Position numbers and translations under genes: made by a program. A stretch of DNA of 64,000 nt, taken from NCBI RefSeq assembly GCF_034702125.1, contig NC_085861.1:57487850-57551849 (forward strand). Reading direction: 5' to 3'. Below, piece by piece: positions 12,001 through 37,680 of this stretch; the stretch's first letter is position 1; each line of letters opens with the position of its first letter. The notes below the pieces were generated by a model. That model was given only the letters and a program-made list of their open reading frames with translations, was not told the DNA's origin and searched no databases. The DNA comes from Engraulis encrasicolus. Its lineage: Eukaryota > Chordata > Actinopteri > Clupeiformes > Engraulidae.

Positions 12001-15000
12001 TGTTTTGTGGGCCTGTACTCTGATTAGACAGTGTGACATCTTTTACATGATGCATTTGATTCAGAATTAACCAAGTATTGAATTCTGAATAAAACTTAAT
12101 TCCGCTTTGAAAACCTCCATATAAACCCTTCGGAATCCTGAATGAAATGAAAATGCAATGTAAACTATGTACGATTTCATTCGGAATTAAAAAACATCAT
12201 GTAAATGTGGCTATCAAGAGCGGGGGTGGGGGCAACTGGGGGAAAGAGAGAGAGAGATGGGGAAGAATCAAGAAATGACTAATAATAAGAATCAAGAATG
12301 ACAAATAATAAATAGCGAATTTGTGGTTGTGTGCATTGTAATTCTTGGCACTGGGTTGCTTCAGGCGCTTCTCATCTAAATTGGGCCATAACTCTTACTT
12401 TATGCCTCTCCTCTCTGTCACATGACTGCAACTAATAGCTCAACCAAGGTAAAGATTAAAGAATTATGTTTAACACAAGGATTGGGTTTACAACCAACAC
12501 TTTTTTTCTTCCTTTTCTCCTGCAGGCCCCCAAACATCTGACAAGGGGCTTAAATACAGCTGGCAATGCACATGAATCCCCTTTTCCCCAAACGTTCCTA
12601 CACCCCACAGTATCACAAGTCCCACCAAACTATCAGACCTCTCCTCAGACATCCCACTTTATGGTTGGGCTGCCATCTTTTCCACATAATCCAGCTCACG
12701 TTTACCCCACAGACAGTGCAGTGCAGCAGTGGCAGAATTTCTCTGGTCCTTTCATGACACCCCAGACCTCAGGTTAGTAAAAATAAAGCTGCTGCCAGCT
12801 GAATGTGTCCATTTATATAGTTGTAGCTACTGTAGTATTACAACCAGCGGTGAGCAAGTCACTCAAAGTAATTGCTGATGACATCTTGCTGTCTTTTTAA
12901 CGTAATCCCTATCCCTTACATTACAATATTACTATTTAAAATGTAAGGCATTACACTACTTTTGCATTACTTTAGTTACTCTCACCACAATAACTAAATA
13001 TCTGGCAATTTACAGTGTAAATCAAACTCAAGAGTCATGACTCTTTCACCTCCCATCCAGGAGGAGTTTCGGCAGCATGCAGACTAAAAAGTAACAGGTT
13101 CAGGAATAGCTTCTCTGTCCCACCACACTGAACACCATTAAAATCCAGGTTAACTGTAAACTGTATTGTGACTTAAGTTACAAGCATTGTAATGCCTTAC
13201 ATTACTGCGGCAAAAGTAATGCATTACAGTACAGTAATTCATTACTTTCGTAATGTCTGTCTCCCCAACACTGATTACAAGTTACTACACAAGATTCTTT
13301 GCCAATTTGTTCACCTTGTCCTATGTTTATTCTACAGAGAATATATCGCAGCACCGGCAGAACTCCTCTGGCCCCGTCCTGTGCTCGCAATCTTCAGAAG
13401 AGCAGCAACACACTAAAAACACCTCAGACAGGCTGCTGAAGAAAGTGCGCTCATTTTCCGATGATCGCCTCTCTAAAAACAAAGAAGGGCACTATGTTGT
13501 CGCACGGAAGCTCGAGAAGGGGAAACAACCTGCAGCCGCTCAACAGGGAGGAAAGTCAGCTGATGACACGAGCAAGAGGAGAGATGAGGTTGTCTCCAGG
13601 GGACCGAAAAGCTCCAGGTAGATGGTGTTAGTGCACTGTGTCCAGTCAGGCTAATGCAATTCAGTGTTGGGCAAGTTACTCAAAAACTTGTAATACATTA
13701 CTGATTACATGTTATGGTCTTTTCAATATAACCCTTTACATTGCAATATGGATATACTGTATATTTAAAATGTAAGGCATAACACTACTTTTACATAAAT
13801 ATGTATCTGGCGATTTTGTTTAAATCAAGCTTATGAATCGTGAATTTTTCACCTCCTGTCCAGGAGGTGTTTTGGCCGCATGCAGACTAAAAACTACCAG
13901 GTTCGGGAATAGCTTCTTTCTGACCCACCACAGTAAACTTGTAGAGAGTTACTTGTGCACAATCCCTGGTGCTGAACAAAAAGATTACTTTTTTTTTTGT
14001 TTGCACACTCCTTTGGATTTTTTTCTTCTTTAAGTTATTTTTTCTTCTTTTTATTCATTCATTCAATGGCAATGACGTTTCAACCTCTCGGTCTTCCTCA
14101 GATTCACCACCACAGTAAACACCATTAAAATCCAAGTTACAGTTCAATACATTGTAACTTAAGTTACTTAGCATTGTAAGTAAGTAAATATTACAGTTAA
14201 CAAAAACCGTAACGACTGGTTTGGTCACACCCACATCCTACAGGATCTGATATGATCAGTGAGTCCGGACTAAATGTAAAAGTGAAAACCCTGCCACAGG
14301 GCCATGGAAGTAAGAGTTGGGCTAATCCCACCTCCGTGTTCCATTTTTACACAAAGATGGTGGGGCCTTTGACACACAGGTCGCCATTGACATAGTTCCA
14401 AAATAGTTCCAGGAAGTGAGAGTTGAACACAGAAAGTGCGGTTAAGGTAAATGTAATTCATTTTAGTTCATTTTTACATCATCTGTGTATGTAATGGTTC
14501 TGTGTCAGTCTCTAGCGGAAAAGAAAGCCGCTGCTCAGAATTATTTTAATCTACATGACACATGTCAACTCACAGAATTCCATGCCTCTGCCCTGCCACA
14601 TTTACCTTCCACCACACCTTCACTGAGTGGCTCATCTACCCGTCATGAGGTCTCATTTTGATTCTGATGTTTACTTTCTGAAATACTATTATTCACTTTT
14701 TGACCGCTCTGGAATTTAATTGTGTGGCGTGTTGAAAACTTTCAGACATGACAAGCACGAGAATCGGAAAGCTCCGCCTGACCCAGCTCTGGGACGTGCA
14801 GACCAAAAGGTCAGGAGATCCAAATGGCAGGCAGAACTCCAGTGCAAGGGGAAATCACTAAAAACATCGACCCTACCTCACTCTCCACTATACACTGCTG
14901 TTGGAATGGTAAGTATGGTTGTATTTGTTTAGGGTCCGAGGTGGTTTTTCTGTTACTGTAATGAAGACTTAGACAGCGGTTGTATGCAGGGCTTGGCACT

Positions 15001-17244
15001 GGCACCTGCCAACTGGCCAAATGCTGGTAAAACTGTGGCTGGTGATTATGTTAGAATAAGCTACCTGCCAAATTGGCTAGTGACACTATGGTATGGCCAT
15101 TGAAACTGAATAGAGTATACATCAGTCGGTATGACATATCAGAATAGCCTATATTCTGCACTTAGTCCCTTGTGTATCCATTGTTGGTAAGTTCAAGAAA
15201 AAGCTCAGTTACTCAGTTTCTATTCGTTTGATTCATTTCCAATCCATTTCAGTTCCAATAGTATTACTGAGTATTTTCTTATCTAGATTCAAATACAGTA
15301 ACAGGAAATAAAGCTGACATTCTGAACTTTTATTCCATACTCATCTGTTCGTCTCAAACCTTAATGTCTTTGGTGGACAATAAAAACAAGATAATTTGTC
15401 TTGCTATTCCAAGAATTCTGGAGGGGACTGTATGTCCTGTAAAACAATGTTTTTTTTCTAGGTTTTAACAGTTAACATGCTACTATTCTCCATCTAATGA
15501 ATGGATTTAATGTTTTGAAAATGATAGCATTTTGATTATTTTATTCACAGATTACCAACTGTCCCAACTTCATCGGAGTTGGGGTTTGTATATAATTTGT
15601 CCTGTTTCAATTTCAGTCAGCCATTTCAGTGGAGTAGACAGATATGTGACATACTTTGTTCATTCTGTCGCTGCAGGTGGTGTCTGAGGTTTGCTTTCCT
15701 GATTCACGTTCAGCGGACTCTCCAACGTCGGCGAGCGTCACTGACTCCAGTGAAGATTCACATTCATTTCTGCCACAAACATCGTCTACACCTCAACGCC
15801 TGCAGAGACCTTCAGAAATCATTGAGAAGCTCCTTCAGGAAGCTGACGGTGGGCAACATGTTTTTTTTTTCACTTGAGCGTTACATCTTGTTCCAGACCA
15901 GTAAACAAGGTGGGACATGGGACTTCTCCTACCTGCATTATTCCAGCTCCCACCTCGAAGCGTTCCAGGCAGTTGAAGTGGGAGTTCTTTGCCTGGTTAA
16001 CACCAGACCTAATCACAAGTGAGATTAGGTCTGGGGAGTTGCCTATTGTAAATTCCATATAGGGCCGGAATACTTGGCTATTATGACACACTGCCCTGCT
16101 CTCTGATTGGGAGAAACTGTTAAGGTCGGAATGCTTGGCCATTATGACACAGATCCCATGATCTTGGACGTTATGAGTCATCCTCACCAGACTGTCTTTC
16201 AGATCGAAACAATTGTGTAGAACTAAAGGCAGTATGGGAGTTCCCAGGCTAGGGAGTTCTACAACTTCACCTACAATCATAGGAACCGCCACGATTGAAC
16301 TGACTTTGGCAAGGTGTTTTGATACAAGACAAAAGGGTCAATATAACAAATAGTGCAAGCGTGTGTTCCATTCATGTTGACACAATGTCACTCCATAACA
16401 TCAAGATGTTTAGTTGAGTAAATGGGGTCTGAAACAAAGTTAATCTTATTTATAGATAATGTAAATAGTAGCTCCATGGGCGCTGCCATTATCTTCCATG
16501 GGAGTAGTGCGAATTCCCCCCCTAGTTAACTTAAGGGACATCCCACTTTGACTGGCGTTCCAGTGGACTTTCTGTATTGGGAGGTAGGAGAAGGGCCATC
16601 TCCCAGTTTGGACTGGGTCTGGAATGCATAATTTGTCCCGCTATTACGTAACACATTTCATCCATCTTGCTGTCAACATAGATTCAGAGGAGTCTGACTT
16701 TGAGAATGACCCTGTACTACTGGTGCTGCGAGAGCAGAGGCGCTCGGTAAAGCAACGCATATGGTAAGACGTTCATTGACAGCGCAGCCAGAGCCTGTGT
16801 AGACTATCATGTATTGTAAAGCTTTCAGTCTAAGACCTTCATGAGGGAACACAGTACAGCATAGCTGTGTGACCTGAGGAAGGTCTTTGGCCAAAATCTT
16901 GGCAATTTAAAAAAAAAAGCAAAAAGGATTTAAGCATGCAGACATTTTTGCTTCAGTTTTCATAGTTGTGTGTTAATGTCTGGTCCCTTCTAGTCATGAG
17001 TGCGGTGCAACTTGTTTAAATGTATACTAAATGCGGTCACAACCGCACTTATTTTTTTGGTTAGGCCTACACTTAATGCGGTACAGCATATAATATAGCT
17101 AAGCAAGAGATGGCTTCTTTAAGGACAATCATACTTGTTCAAAAGACGATGCACGTTTGCTGGTGTATGTACTCACTTCAATTTCCCTTTGAACACAGTG
17201 AGATGGACATGTTGCTAGAATCGTGGAAAGACACACAACCCTGA
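9058..17244 (+). CDS. proser3: Proline and serine-rich protein 3-like, multi-exon gene
   Basis: Nine firm coding exons join in phase: 10359-10438, 10887-11017, 11632-11849, 12526-12772, 13338-13617, 14746-14908, 15677-15848, 16682-16763, 17199-17244 (stop TGA), 1,419 bases in total. All have AG acceptors and GT donors. Upstream, 9058-9093 (MNMTRQPWNRTE) and 10281-10313 can be joined in phase but are tentative; the whole would be about 495 residues. The protein is low-complexity and Ser/Pro/Gln-rich, with no membrane segment or signal peptide. Two ordered patches stand out: RPEDDILYQWRLRRKLEQ in exon 11632-11849, and the C-terminal DPVLLVLREQRRSVKQR followed by EMDMLLESW. I take these as PROSER3-like from memory of the family. 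Convergence with lin37 supports this, since PROSER3 and LIN37 are neighbours on human 19q13.12. Molecular role is poorly characterised. Confidence 0.68.
9800..9965 (+). repeat. tRNA-derived SINE
   Basis: Pol III A-box-like TGGCGTAATGG near 9806 and B-box-like GGTTCATATCC at about 9851, followed by the tail AGCAAGACACCCAACCCCAC that recurs in other SINE copies of this window. It lies in a proser3 intron. Confidence 0.65.
10525..10859. mobile_element. hAT-like relic with CAGGGGTGTCAAA terminus
   Basis: Begins CAGGGGTGTCAAATTC and ends TTTAATACCCCTG, an imperfect inverted pair of a type common in vertebrate hAT (Charlie-like) relics. The interior contains GGGGCCACATC and GGGCCGCATCCTGCCCC. The flanking 8-mers do not match well. 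It occupies the proser3 intron between exons 10359-10438 and 10887-11017. Confidence 0.55.
11868..12020 (+). mobile_element. Retroelement fragment with CTGT microsatellite
   Basis: CCAAGGAGGTTATGTTTTCG, GTCGCGTTGGTTTG, a (TCTG)n run, then CAGCAGGATAACTCCGAAAG. The same order occurs in reverse at 25675-22780, so this is a truncated copy of the same dispersed family. No coding sequence. Confidence 0.6.
12845..13273. mobile_element. 429-bp hAT-type element upstream of proser3 exon 8
   Basis: Left end CAGCGGTGAGCAAGT, right end CCCCAACACTG. The flanking 8-mers are ATTACAAC and ATTACAAG (7/8 match). The interior is rich in TTAC/GTAA motifs. It ends about 65 bp before the exon at 13338. Confidence 0.7.
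13662..14240. mobile_element. Related hAT-type copy downstream of proser3 exon 8, with retroposon insert
   Basis: Starts CAGTGTTGGGCAAGTTACT and follows the same interior order as the element at 12845-13273, including CAGGAGG, GCATGCAGACTAAAAA and ACACCATTAAAATCCA. The right terminus is lost. It is interrupted at 13939-14107 by a 169-bp insert flanked by 13-bp direct repeats CACCACAGTAAAC (13926-13938 and 14108-14120), the hallmark of an L1/L2-type retroposition. Confidence 0.65.
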
Positions 17245-18347
17245 AGACAACATCTGAGCATCTGAGACTGCATCTTTGCACAAGTTATGTGATTATAAAG
17301 GAATCGTAAGACTATTTACTGAATGGCTGTATAATTGTTTGTAAGCACATAGCACACCATGGTTTTACATTTTGTTTATTACTAAATGTGTGACTATGGT
17401 ATAAAGGCTGCTTAGAATGCAAGGCTACTAAGATAGCAACAACAAATATGTATCTGTAAATAATGCCCTTCCACCATGAAATGGATGTATTTTATTAATA
17501 TTAAACTTGCATTTTACTACTGAATGTTCTGTTATGTTACTCACTAAGTACATTTTGATGTCTGCTGTGTTCTTATACACCAAGTGGATCTGCTTCAATA
17601 TAAGGTGGCACAATGCTACATCTTTGCTGCTATTTCCGAGTAACGAGAAGCAATGTAGAATTCTACGTCCTCTTTCAGAGCTCCACTGTAGACAGATGTG
17701 AACTTGCTGAACTTTAGTAAACCTCCCTCCAGACATCTCATACGCTACTGAGCAAGTTGTGAGCTGTAAAGTCACTGGATAAAGTCTGGTTCTTGATGAT
17801 CGGCTTTGTTAGATTTGGAATGGTTTACCTAACCAAAAATGATCTGGCTGTTTCTCGTCTATGTTCACCCTATCACATGCAAGGATTTTTGATAAGAAGA
17901 CTCATTTGAAAACGTGTCGGTAGTGGGGGCCACCAGCTGGCAAGAGCCAGGTTATGGTCTACCACTCCACAATGTATAAATTCAGGTTTTGATGAACAAA
18001 TGAGGTTGGAAATAATGGGGTGAAGCATAATTTTCCTTCAGCTGTGCCACTTTTATTTGAAGAAACAGTCTCAGAAGTTACAGTAAACAGTCATCATTGT
18101 TTAACAATTATTATAATTGAAAAACAATTCCACAGTTGCTGAAAGTGAATAATATTGTATTGCCAATATATGTTAACTTCCTGACCCGAAAAGATGAGCC
18201 AGATACAAGTTTGTCTTGAATTTTAAAAACGCTGATAAAACATAGCTGCAGATTTGCTAAAAGAACACTGGTACACATTCTACTAAAACTTAGCATTAAT
18301 CCCTCGTTTGGTACGATATTTGACTTTTGTTAAAAAGCATAAAAATA
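17245..18347. other. Convergent 3' region between proser3 and lin37
   Basis: Only 1.1 kb separates the two stop codons, so the two 3' UTRs probably approach or overlap. An ATTAAA variant polyadenylation signal lies at 17500-17505 on the proser3 strand. No other gene seen. Confidence 0.5.
18052..18057 (-). other. Candidate polyadenylation signal for lin37
   Basis: AATAAA on the minus strand about 290 bases downstream of the lin37 stop codon. Position and strand are right, but transcript evidence would be needed to confirm use. Confidence 0.45.
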
Positions 18348-31425
<13,078 letters not shown>

Positions 31426-31446
31426 CTCTGCTTCAATCTGCAGCAC

Positions 31447-33060
31447 CTGCTATAACAGAAAACGTTCAGAAAATGTATTAATGCATTTAGGTTAGAGGTG
31501 TGATTAATTAGTTTCCTTTCATCTTTATAGAGCTGGAATTCAGCTTTCAATCTGCATGAAAACCATTTTCAGACTTGCCTTGAATGAGTGAAAAAGGAAA
31601 CAAAGATATTGCCCCCATGACTCCAAACTGCAAGTCTTCATTTCAGTAATTAAATTTGCAGAGAAGATCCCAGTTCCTTTCTTTCTCCATACTTAGGCCT
31701 TTCCATGACTGGTTGCTAACTTAAATCTTGGTCTAATCAGACAGTCCATTAAATTGTGTTCGCATGTAGCAATACATTCACCCCTTAACTATGTAGGTCG
31801 TCGTTGGTGATGTGACTTACTGATGTTTTGTCCTTTTTCTTGCAGCACTTGCAATATTTCATCAACTACCAGTTATTTTCTTTGATCAAACTTTTCAACG
31901 TCTGCTGCCCAGTACACCAGTAGTTTTTTTCATAACACTACAGTATATTCCAATTGTAGGCAGAAAGGATCTTTGTTTTGCTGCTCCAAGACTTTTGGAC
32001 CTGACGTAAGCTTATGCCTGTCAACTCGTGTGCTATTTATTAGGAGATTTTTGTCAGGTTTACGACTTCACCAGAACAGACCCATGAATACAAAAGGGCA
32101 TACAATACATTAATAGGACGATATTCTATAAAATCGACATTTCGGATGGGAAAAAATGAATGGGGAACGTAGAGTTTTAGGATACAGTATCAGTTGTACC
32201 AGGATGTTCATGTCGGAGGGCTAAGGAGGACACCTTTGAGATAGTTCTATGCTAAAGACACACACTAGCAGCTACCTTCAGTCAGCTTTGTTTTCCATCC
32301 TACATACTGATACTAGTTCAGCTATCACTCATCTAGATAATGTCAGCTTTATTTTAACGCCAGCTAGTATGTCGCATATTATGAAAAGCCCATCAGTTAC
32401 ATGTTGTGTGTCTTTCAGCAGCACGAGTTACCAACAGCATTTCAACAACAAGATAACAGCACTAAAATAAATAAGGCAGCAGCAGCTAGCTGTTGTTAGC
32501 ATGATCATTAATAATCTTCAAAATACAGTTGTATGTGATTTTGAATACTTCTCAGAAACATCATCACTTACATTGGATTGTCCTATTCCGCTTGAAATTG
32601 ATTATCAATGGTTATTTTCCGTAATGTGGCAAATACACATAAATGTATACTTTAGCTTCGGGAAGTTGTAAACAACAGTCTGTAGTGCTTTGAATTTCTT
32701 CCTCACTGTCTTTATCTCAATGCCCAGTGTTCTGGCATTGATATTACGTGAAACGCCCAGTGATTGGATACTCTGTGGTGAACTCTGCGGAGTATCCAAT
32801 CACTGGCCGTTTAATGTCCTAGCAAGGCTAGAGCACTGGGCATTGAGAAAGAGCCAATGTTTTTTTTTTAACTCCACAGTGCACACCGCCACCTCCTGGC
32901 CTGGAAGGAAAGAAGGTTTCAGAACGACAACGTTCTGAGAACATGTTCACTGCTTCACCAACAATCATCACTCCCAGCCAAACTAGAAAAGTCTTGAGTG
33001 TTTAGTATGAATTTCAAAATTTGAACATTAAAATGAGCTAACATTATACATGCACACACT
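31447..33060. other. Upstream flank of lin37
   Basis: Expected to contain the non-coding first exon and promoter of lin37, but I cannot place either. It holds AT-rich degenerate sequence, possibly more transposase debris near 31800, and the foldback at 32715-32848. Confidence 0.35.
32715..32848. repeat. 134-bp imperfect palindrome
   Basis: Outer arms TCTCAATGCCCAGTG and CACTGGGCATTGAGA; inner arms AGTGATTGGATACTC and GAGTATCCAATCACT. It would fold into a long hairpin with a short loop around 32780. Probably a fold-back MITE. Confidence 0.75.
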
Positions 33061-33064
33061 TAAT

Positions 33065-34430
33065 ACTCAAAGTTCAAAGTACTTTATTTGCCATTTGTGC
33101 ATAAACTAGTAGGCCTAGTTCAAGCACATATGGAACTCTTGTTGAGTCAATAAATAGAATTAAATAGAGAAAATAGGAAAAAGACCAAATACATTAAAAA
33201 GTAATAAAAATCAAAGAGATCAAAAGAATAAAAAAGGTGGATCAAAAATTCTTTTTTGCCATCAGCCTCACTGTTGCTGGGAAGAAACTGTTAAAAAAAA
33301 AAACTTGGTAGGAAACTTTGGTAGGAATGCTGTCCGCTCTACTGTGTCTCAGTTTGTATTTGCAGTTCTTGTGTTTGAGCAGAGAGTTAGCTGAATGGAG
33401 TGGGTCTTTAATGATTCTCTCTCTCCTATGGCTGCGCTGTACATACATGGGGAGTGCTGTGTCCATAATCCTCTCCGCAGTCTTGATTATTCGTTGCAAA
33501 GACTTCCTTTCAGCTTGAGTGATGTTGCCATACCAAACAGTGATGCCTGTTGTGAGGATGCTCTCTACAGTCCTCTGTAGGCCTGGGTAAGAGGGCGGTG
33601 ATTCAGCCCAGCCTTCCTAAGCATCCTAATAAAGTACAGCCTTTGCTGGGCTTTTTTCACGATGGATGTGGTGTTCAGACTCCAGCTCAGGTTTGATGTT
33701 ACTTGCATGCCTAGGAATGTATGACTTTCAGCCCTCACCACCTCTGTCCCTTTAATGTGCAGAGGCTGTAGGGGAGGAGGATGTTTTCTAAAGTCCACTA
33801 GAATTTCCCTCGTCTTGTCTGTGTTGGGGATGAGATCGTTTGTCTCTCCATAGTCAATGATGTAGTTCACAACAGACCTGTATCCTGAGTCCTGACTCGT
33901 CCCCTTCTTTGATGAGCTCCAGGATGGTAGTGTCATCAGCATATTTGATTATGATGGTGTTGCCATGGCTTGAGAGAAGGTCATGGGTATACAGCGTGAA
34001 AAGTTTGGGACTGAGGCAGCATCCTTGTGGAGATCCCGTACTGACTGTGAGCTCAGAGGACACCCGCCCCCCCCATTCTCACCACCTGTGGTCTCTCTAT
34101 AAGGAAGTCCAGAATCCAGTTACAGGTGTGAGTTGGGAGGCCAGGGTCTGTCAGTTTCTCAATCAGCCTGCCTGGGTGGATGGTATTGAAGGCAGAACTG
34201 TAGTCCAAAAGCATTCTGACATACACTCCCCTACTCTCCAGGTGCTCCAGTGTGTGATGTAAAGCTATTGCTACTGCATCATCCACTGATCGGTTGGGAC
34301 GGTAGGCAAACTGAAAGGGGTCAGTAGTGTCCTGGACTGTATAATTTATATGAGCTAAGACCAGTTTTTCAAGGCACTTCATGGCAACTGATGTAAGTGC
34401 CACAGGCCTGAAGTCGAATTTCACAAACTC
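33065..34430 (-). pseudogene. 5'-truncated LINE (L2/Rex-type) reverse transcriptase remnant
   Basis: On the minus strand: FRPVALTSVAMKCLEKLVL, FQFAYRPNRSVDDAV, LLDYSSAFNTIHP, then TGSPQGCCLSP and the catalytic-site motif KYADDTTILEL, then FLGMQVTSNLSWS and [18 protein letters not shown]. Frames switch more than once (frameshifts near 34060 and 33890), so it is dead. The 3' end near 33070 carries AATAAAGTACTTTGAACTTT, a usual LINE tail. Confidence 0.85.
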
Positions 34431-34546
34431 TCATAATGGTAGTTTAAATGTTCCTTACCATTCTGTTGCAGAAGTAGGTCTAGTATCAGGGCTGGTTTGG
34501 GACCACAAACCGGCCCAGGCATTTTTGGCATAGACCTGCCCTCACC

Positions 34547-34938
34547 CTAGCCTGGGCGAATAGCCGACTGTTGACTACGTCAATCAGTCTGGCAAAAGCC
34601 ATGAGGAATCCGTCTCCGTGGTCGATGGGAGATGGTCTGATCTTATTATATAATTTAAATTAATTGAAGTTCCAAACTCAAATTAAAACTCATATTGTGC
34701 TTTATTAGCATGCCTGTTACGTTATAGCGTCGCAAAAGCATACAAATAACAAAACGAAAGTGTGAATATAGTTACCTTAACCAATCAGTAACAGAGCTCG
34801 CGGGTGAGTTCTACGTCACCACTCTCAACTGTTTGCTGATTGGCGAAACACTGAGAGAACCGAGCTCGAGGCTTTTGCCAGACGATGTGCGGAGTCAAAA
34901 TCTTTGGGTGGAGTACAGAGGATGGCGTTGCGAGGCTA
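34547..34938. mobile_element. 392-bp hAT-type element
   Basis: Flanked by exact 8-bp repeats CCCTCACC (34539-34546 and 34939-34946). Ends CTAGCCTGGGCG and CGTTGCGAGGCTA. Internal inverted segments include GGCAAAAGCC and GGCTTTTGCC. No ORF. Confidence 0.75.
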
Positions 34939-35029
34939 CCCTCACCCCCATCCCAATACTACAATTATGATGGGCTCAGTGCACTGTTACTGACCTCGCA
35001 TTTCCTGCTTTTTATCTGGCAGGACAGGC

Positions 35030-35635
35030 CTTACCTGTAAGTAACAAAACAAAGTATCTGGGGCATATACTGTCATTACTGACCAGATGAGTGATGATGA
35101 TGACATCTACAGGCAGCGTTGCATGTTATATGCACAAGCTAACATGCTGGTAAGGAAGTTTCACTGGTGCACTGATAGCGCTAAAATTAGCCTGTTCAAG
35201 GCATACTGCACCCCTCTGTATACTGCACCCTTATGGGCTAAGTATAAAAAGGGTAGCCTACAGAAACTACAAGTTGCATACAATGATGGGCTGCGCATTC
35301 TCCTTAAGAAGCCCAGGTGGAGCAGTGCTAGTGAACTGTTTTGTGGTCAAGGGGTCATCACATTCCATGAATTGTTGAGGAATTTAATGTAGGTATAAAT
35401 TTATCTGCAAGTTGGTTGGTTCATGTCATGAAGTTATTATGCTGCTGTCTAATCCTGCGCTTCGTGCGGTGAGATACCAGTCATACTTACATCATACATA
35501 CTACATCTTTTTTTTTTCCTTATTTCTTATTTTCTTGTTTTACTTTACTTCTTTAGATGCAGAGCGGATGACCCCATCATCATTTCACTACAAATTATAT
35601 GTATGTGACAAATAAAATAACTTGAACTTGAACTC
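35030..35635 (+). pseudogene. LINE reverse-transcriptase C-terminal fragment
   Basis: LGHILSLLTDQMSDDDDIYR, then ANMLVRKFHWCT, LFKAYCTPLYTAPLW, LQVAYNDGLRILLKKPRW. This is the C-terminal part of a non-LTR retrotransposon polymerase, of a different lineage from the 33-kb and 36-kb copies. The tail ATAAAATAACTTGAACTTGA at 35610 fits a LINE 3' end. Confidence 0.75.
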
Positions 35636-35752
35636 ATAGTTGGACTGGACTGCATAAACCCACTCCTGCACACTTTATCTGCATGCTTTATCTGCATGCC
35701 TTCTCTTCACTTGGACGCTGCTCAAGCGTGTGTGGGGTATGTGTGCATGTGT

Positions 35753-35985
<233 letters not shown>

Positions 35986-36158
35986 ACACAGCGGCTGACT
36001 TGTGTTAGCCCATCTTTCCAAGGAATAAAATGCACAATGTACTATGCAGAGTGACTTCTGACACTCCTGGACAAATGTCTTCGACTGAAGATGTTGCGTC
36101 ACAAGGAGGGCACGACCTGGCTAACTATGGCACATGTGAGACTGTGGACACTTTATAA

Positions 36159-36284
<126 letters not shown>

Positions 36285-37438
36285 CTTTTTCACTGCATGT
36301 GTGCATGTGTGCATGTGTGCATCCGTGCGTGTTGGCTTGCATGCTTTTGTATTAACTGTGGTGAGCTTTCTTATTTCTCCCGGCATTAAAAACACCAAGC
36401 ACAAATACACAAATCCAGTAACAATGGTAGATGGTGTGAGATGGGAAAATGATCGAGGTAATGTAGTATCCAATTCAATCTGCCCCGACCCATCCATCCT
36501 GCTTCAACGACTACCGTCCCGTAGCACTGACACCCATCATCATGAAGTGCTTCGAACGGCTGGTCATAACAACAGCTGATATGCAAACTGGACAAACAGG
36601 GCCTCAGCACCTCCCTCTGTAACTGGCTGCTGGACTTCCTGTGCCAGAGACCGCAAGCAGTGTGCGTCGGCAACAACACCTCGGACACTATCACGTTCAC
36701 AGGAGCTCCACAAGGGTGTGTTCTAAGCCCTCTGCCCTTCACCCTACTCACACACGACTGCAAAACAACCCACAGCACCAACCATCTGGTGAAGTTTGCA
36801 GACGACACAACCCTGGTGGGACTCATCACCAACAGCGACGAGACACACTACAGGACAGAGGTGGACCACCTAGCCAAGTGGTGCAGCGACAACAATCTCC
36901 TACTGAATGTCAACAAGACAAAGGAGATTGTTGTCAACTTCCAGAAAGGTCCCCGCCGACTCCTGCCACTGACCATCGATGGTGCTGCTGTGGAGAAGGT
37001 GAGCAGCACTAAATTCCTTGGTGTGCACATCAGCGACGACCTCTCCTGGACCACCAACACTGCATCACTGGTCAAGAAAGCCCAACAACGCCTCTACTTC
37101 CTGCGGAAGCTGAATCATGCCAGTGCCCCACCAGCCATCATGACCTCCTTCTACAGAGGAACCATTGAAAGCATCATCACCAGCTGTATCACTGTTTGGG
37201 GCGGAAGCTGCATTGATTACCCAAGCAGCAAAACACGTTTTCTGAACCAATTGACACGTTTTTTAACGGTGTCATTTAGGTGTTGAATAAAACCAACGTG
37301 TCAAACACGTTTGTGGAACGTTTTCTTTGACACGTTTGCAAAAACACCTTTTAAAAGCGTTCAATACACGTTTAGGTTTAGTGTCAAATGACACGTGAAA
37401 ATACCAACGCATCTGACACGAAATCTGAACGTACAAAT

Positions 37439-37680
37439 TTGGTGTCAAAAGACATGTTTTTCAAAACACTGATCTGACACCAAATTCGAACATGCAGTTT
37501 TGGTGTCAAAAGACACGTTTTTTAAAACACTGATCTGACACGAAATCTGAAAGTACAGATTTGGTGTCAAAAGACACGTTTTTAAAACACTGATCTGACA
37601 CGAAATCTGAACGTACAAATTTGGTGTCAAAAGACACGTTTCTTAAAACACTGATCTAGCACTGAAGTCCAAGTTGTTTT
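37439..37680. repeat. Tandem array of about four 60-bp units
   Basis: Units start TTTGGTGTCAAAAGACACG and continue TTTTTAAAACACTGATCTGA to ACGAAATCTGAACGTACA. Four copies with few differences. Confidence 0.85.

Noticed and set aside
31500..32060. N-terminal part of the decayed mariner transposase
   Set aside because: A few minus-strand words look transposase-like, but stops are frequent and I could not align a continuous domain.
37439..37680. CRISPR or regulatory array
   Set aside because: Units are contiguous 60-bp tandem repeats inside a TIR transposon, without spacers.
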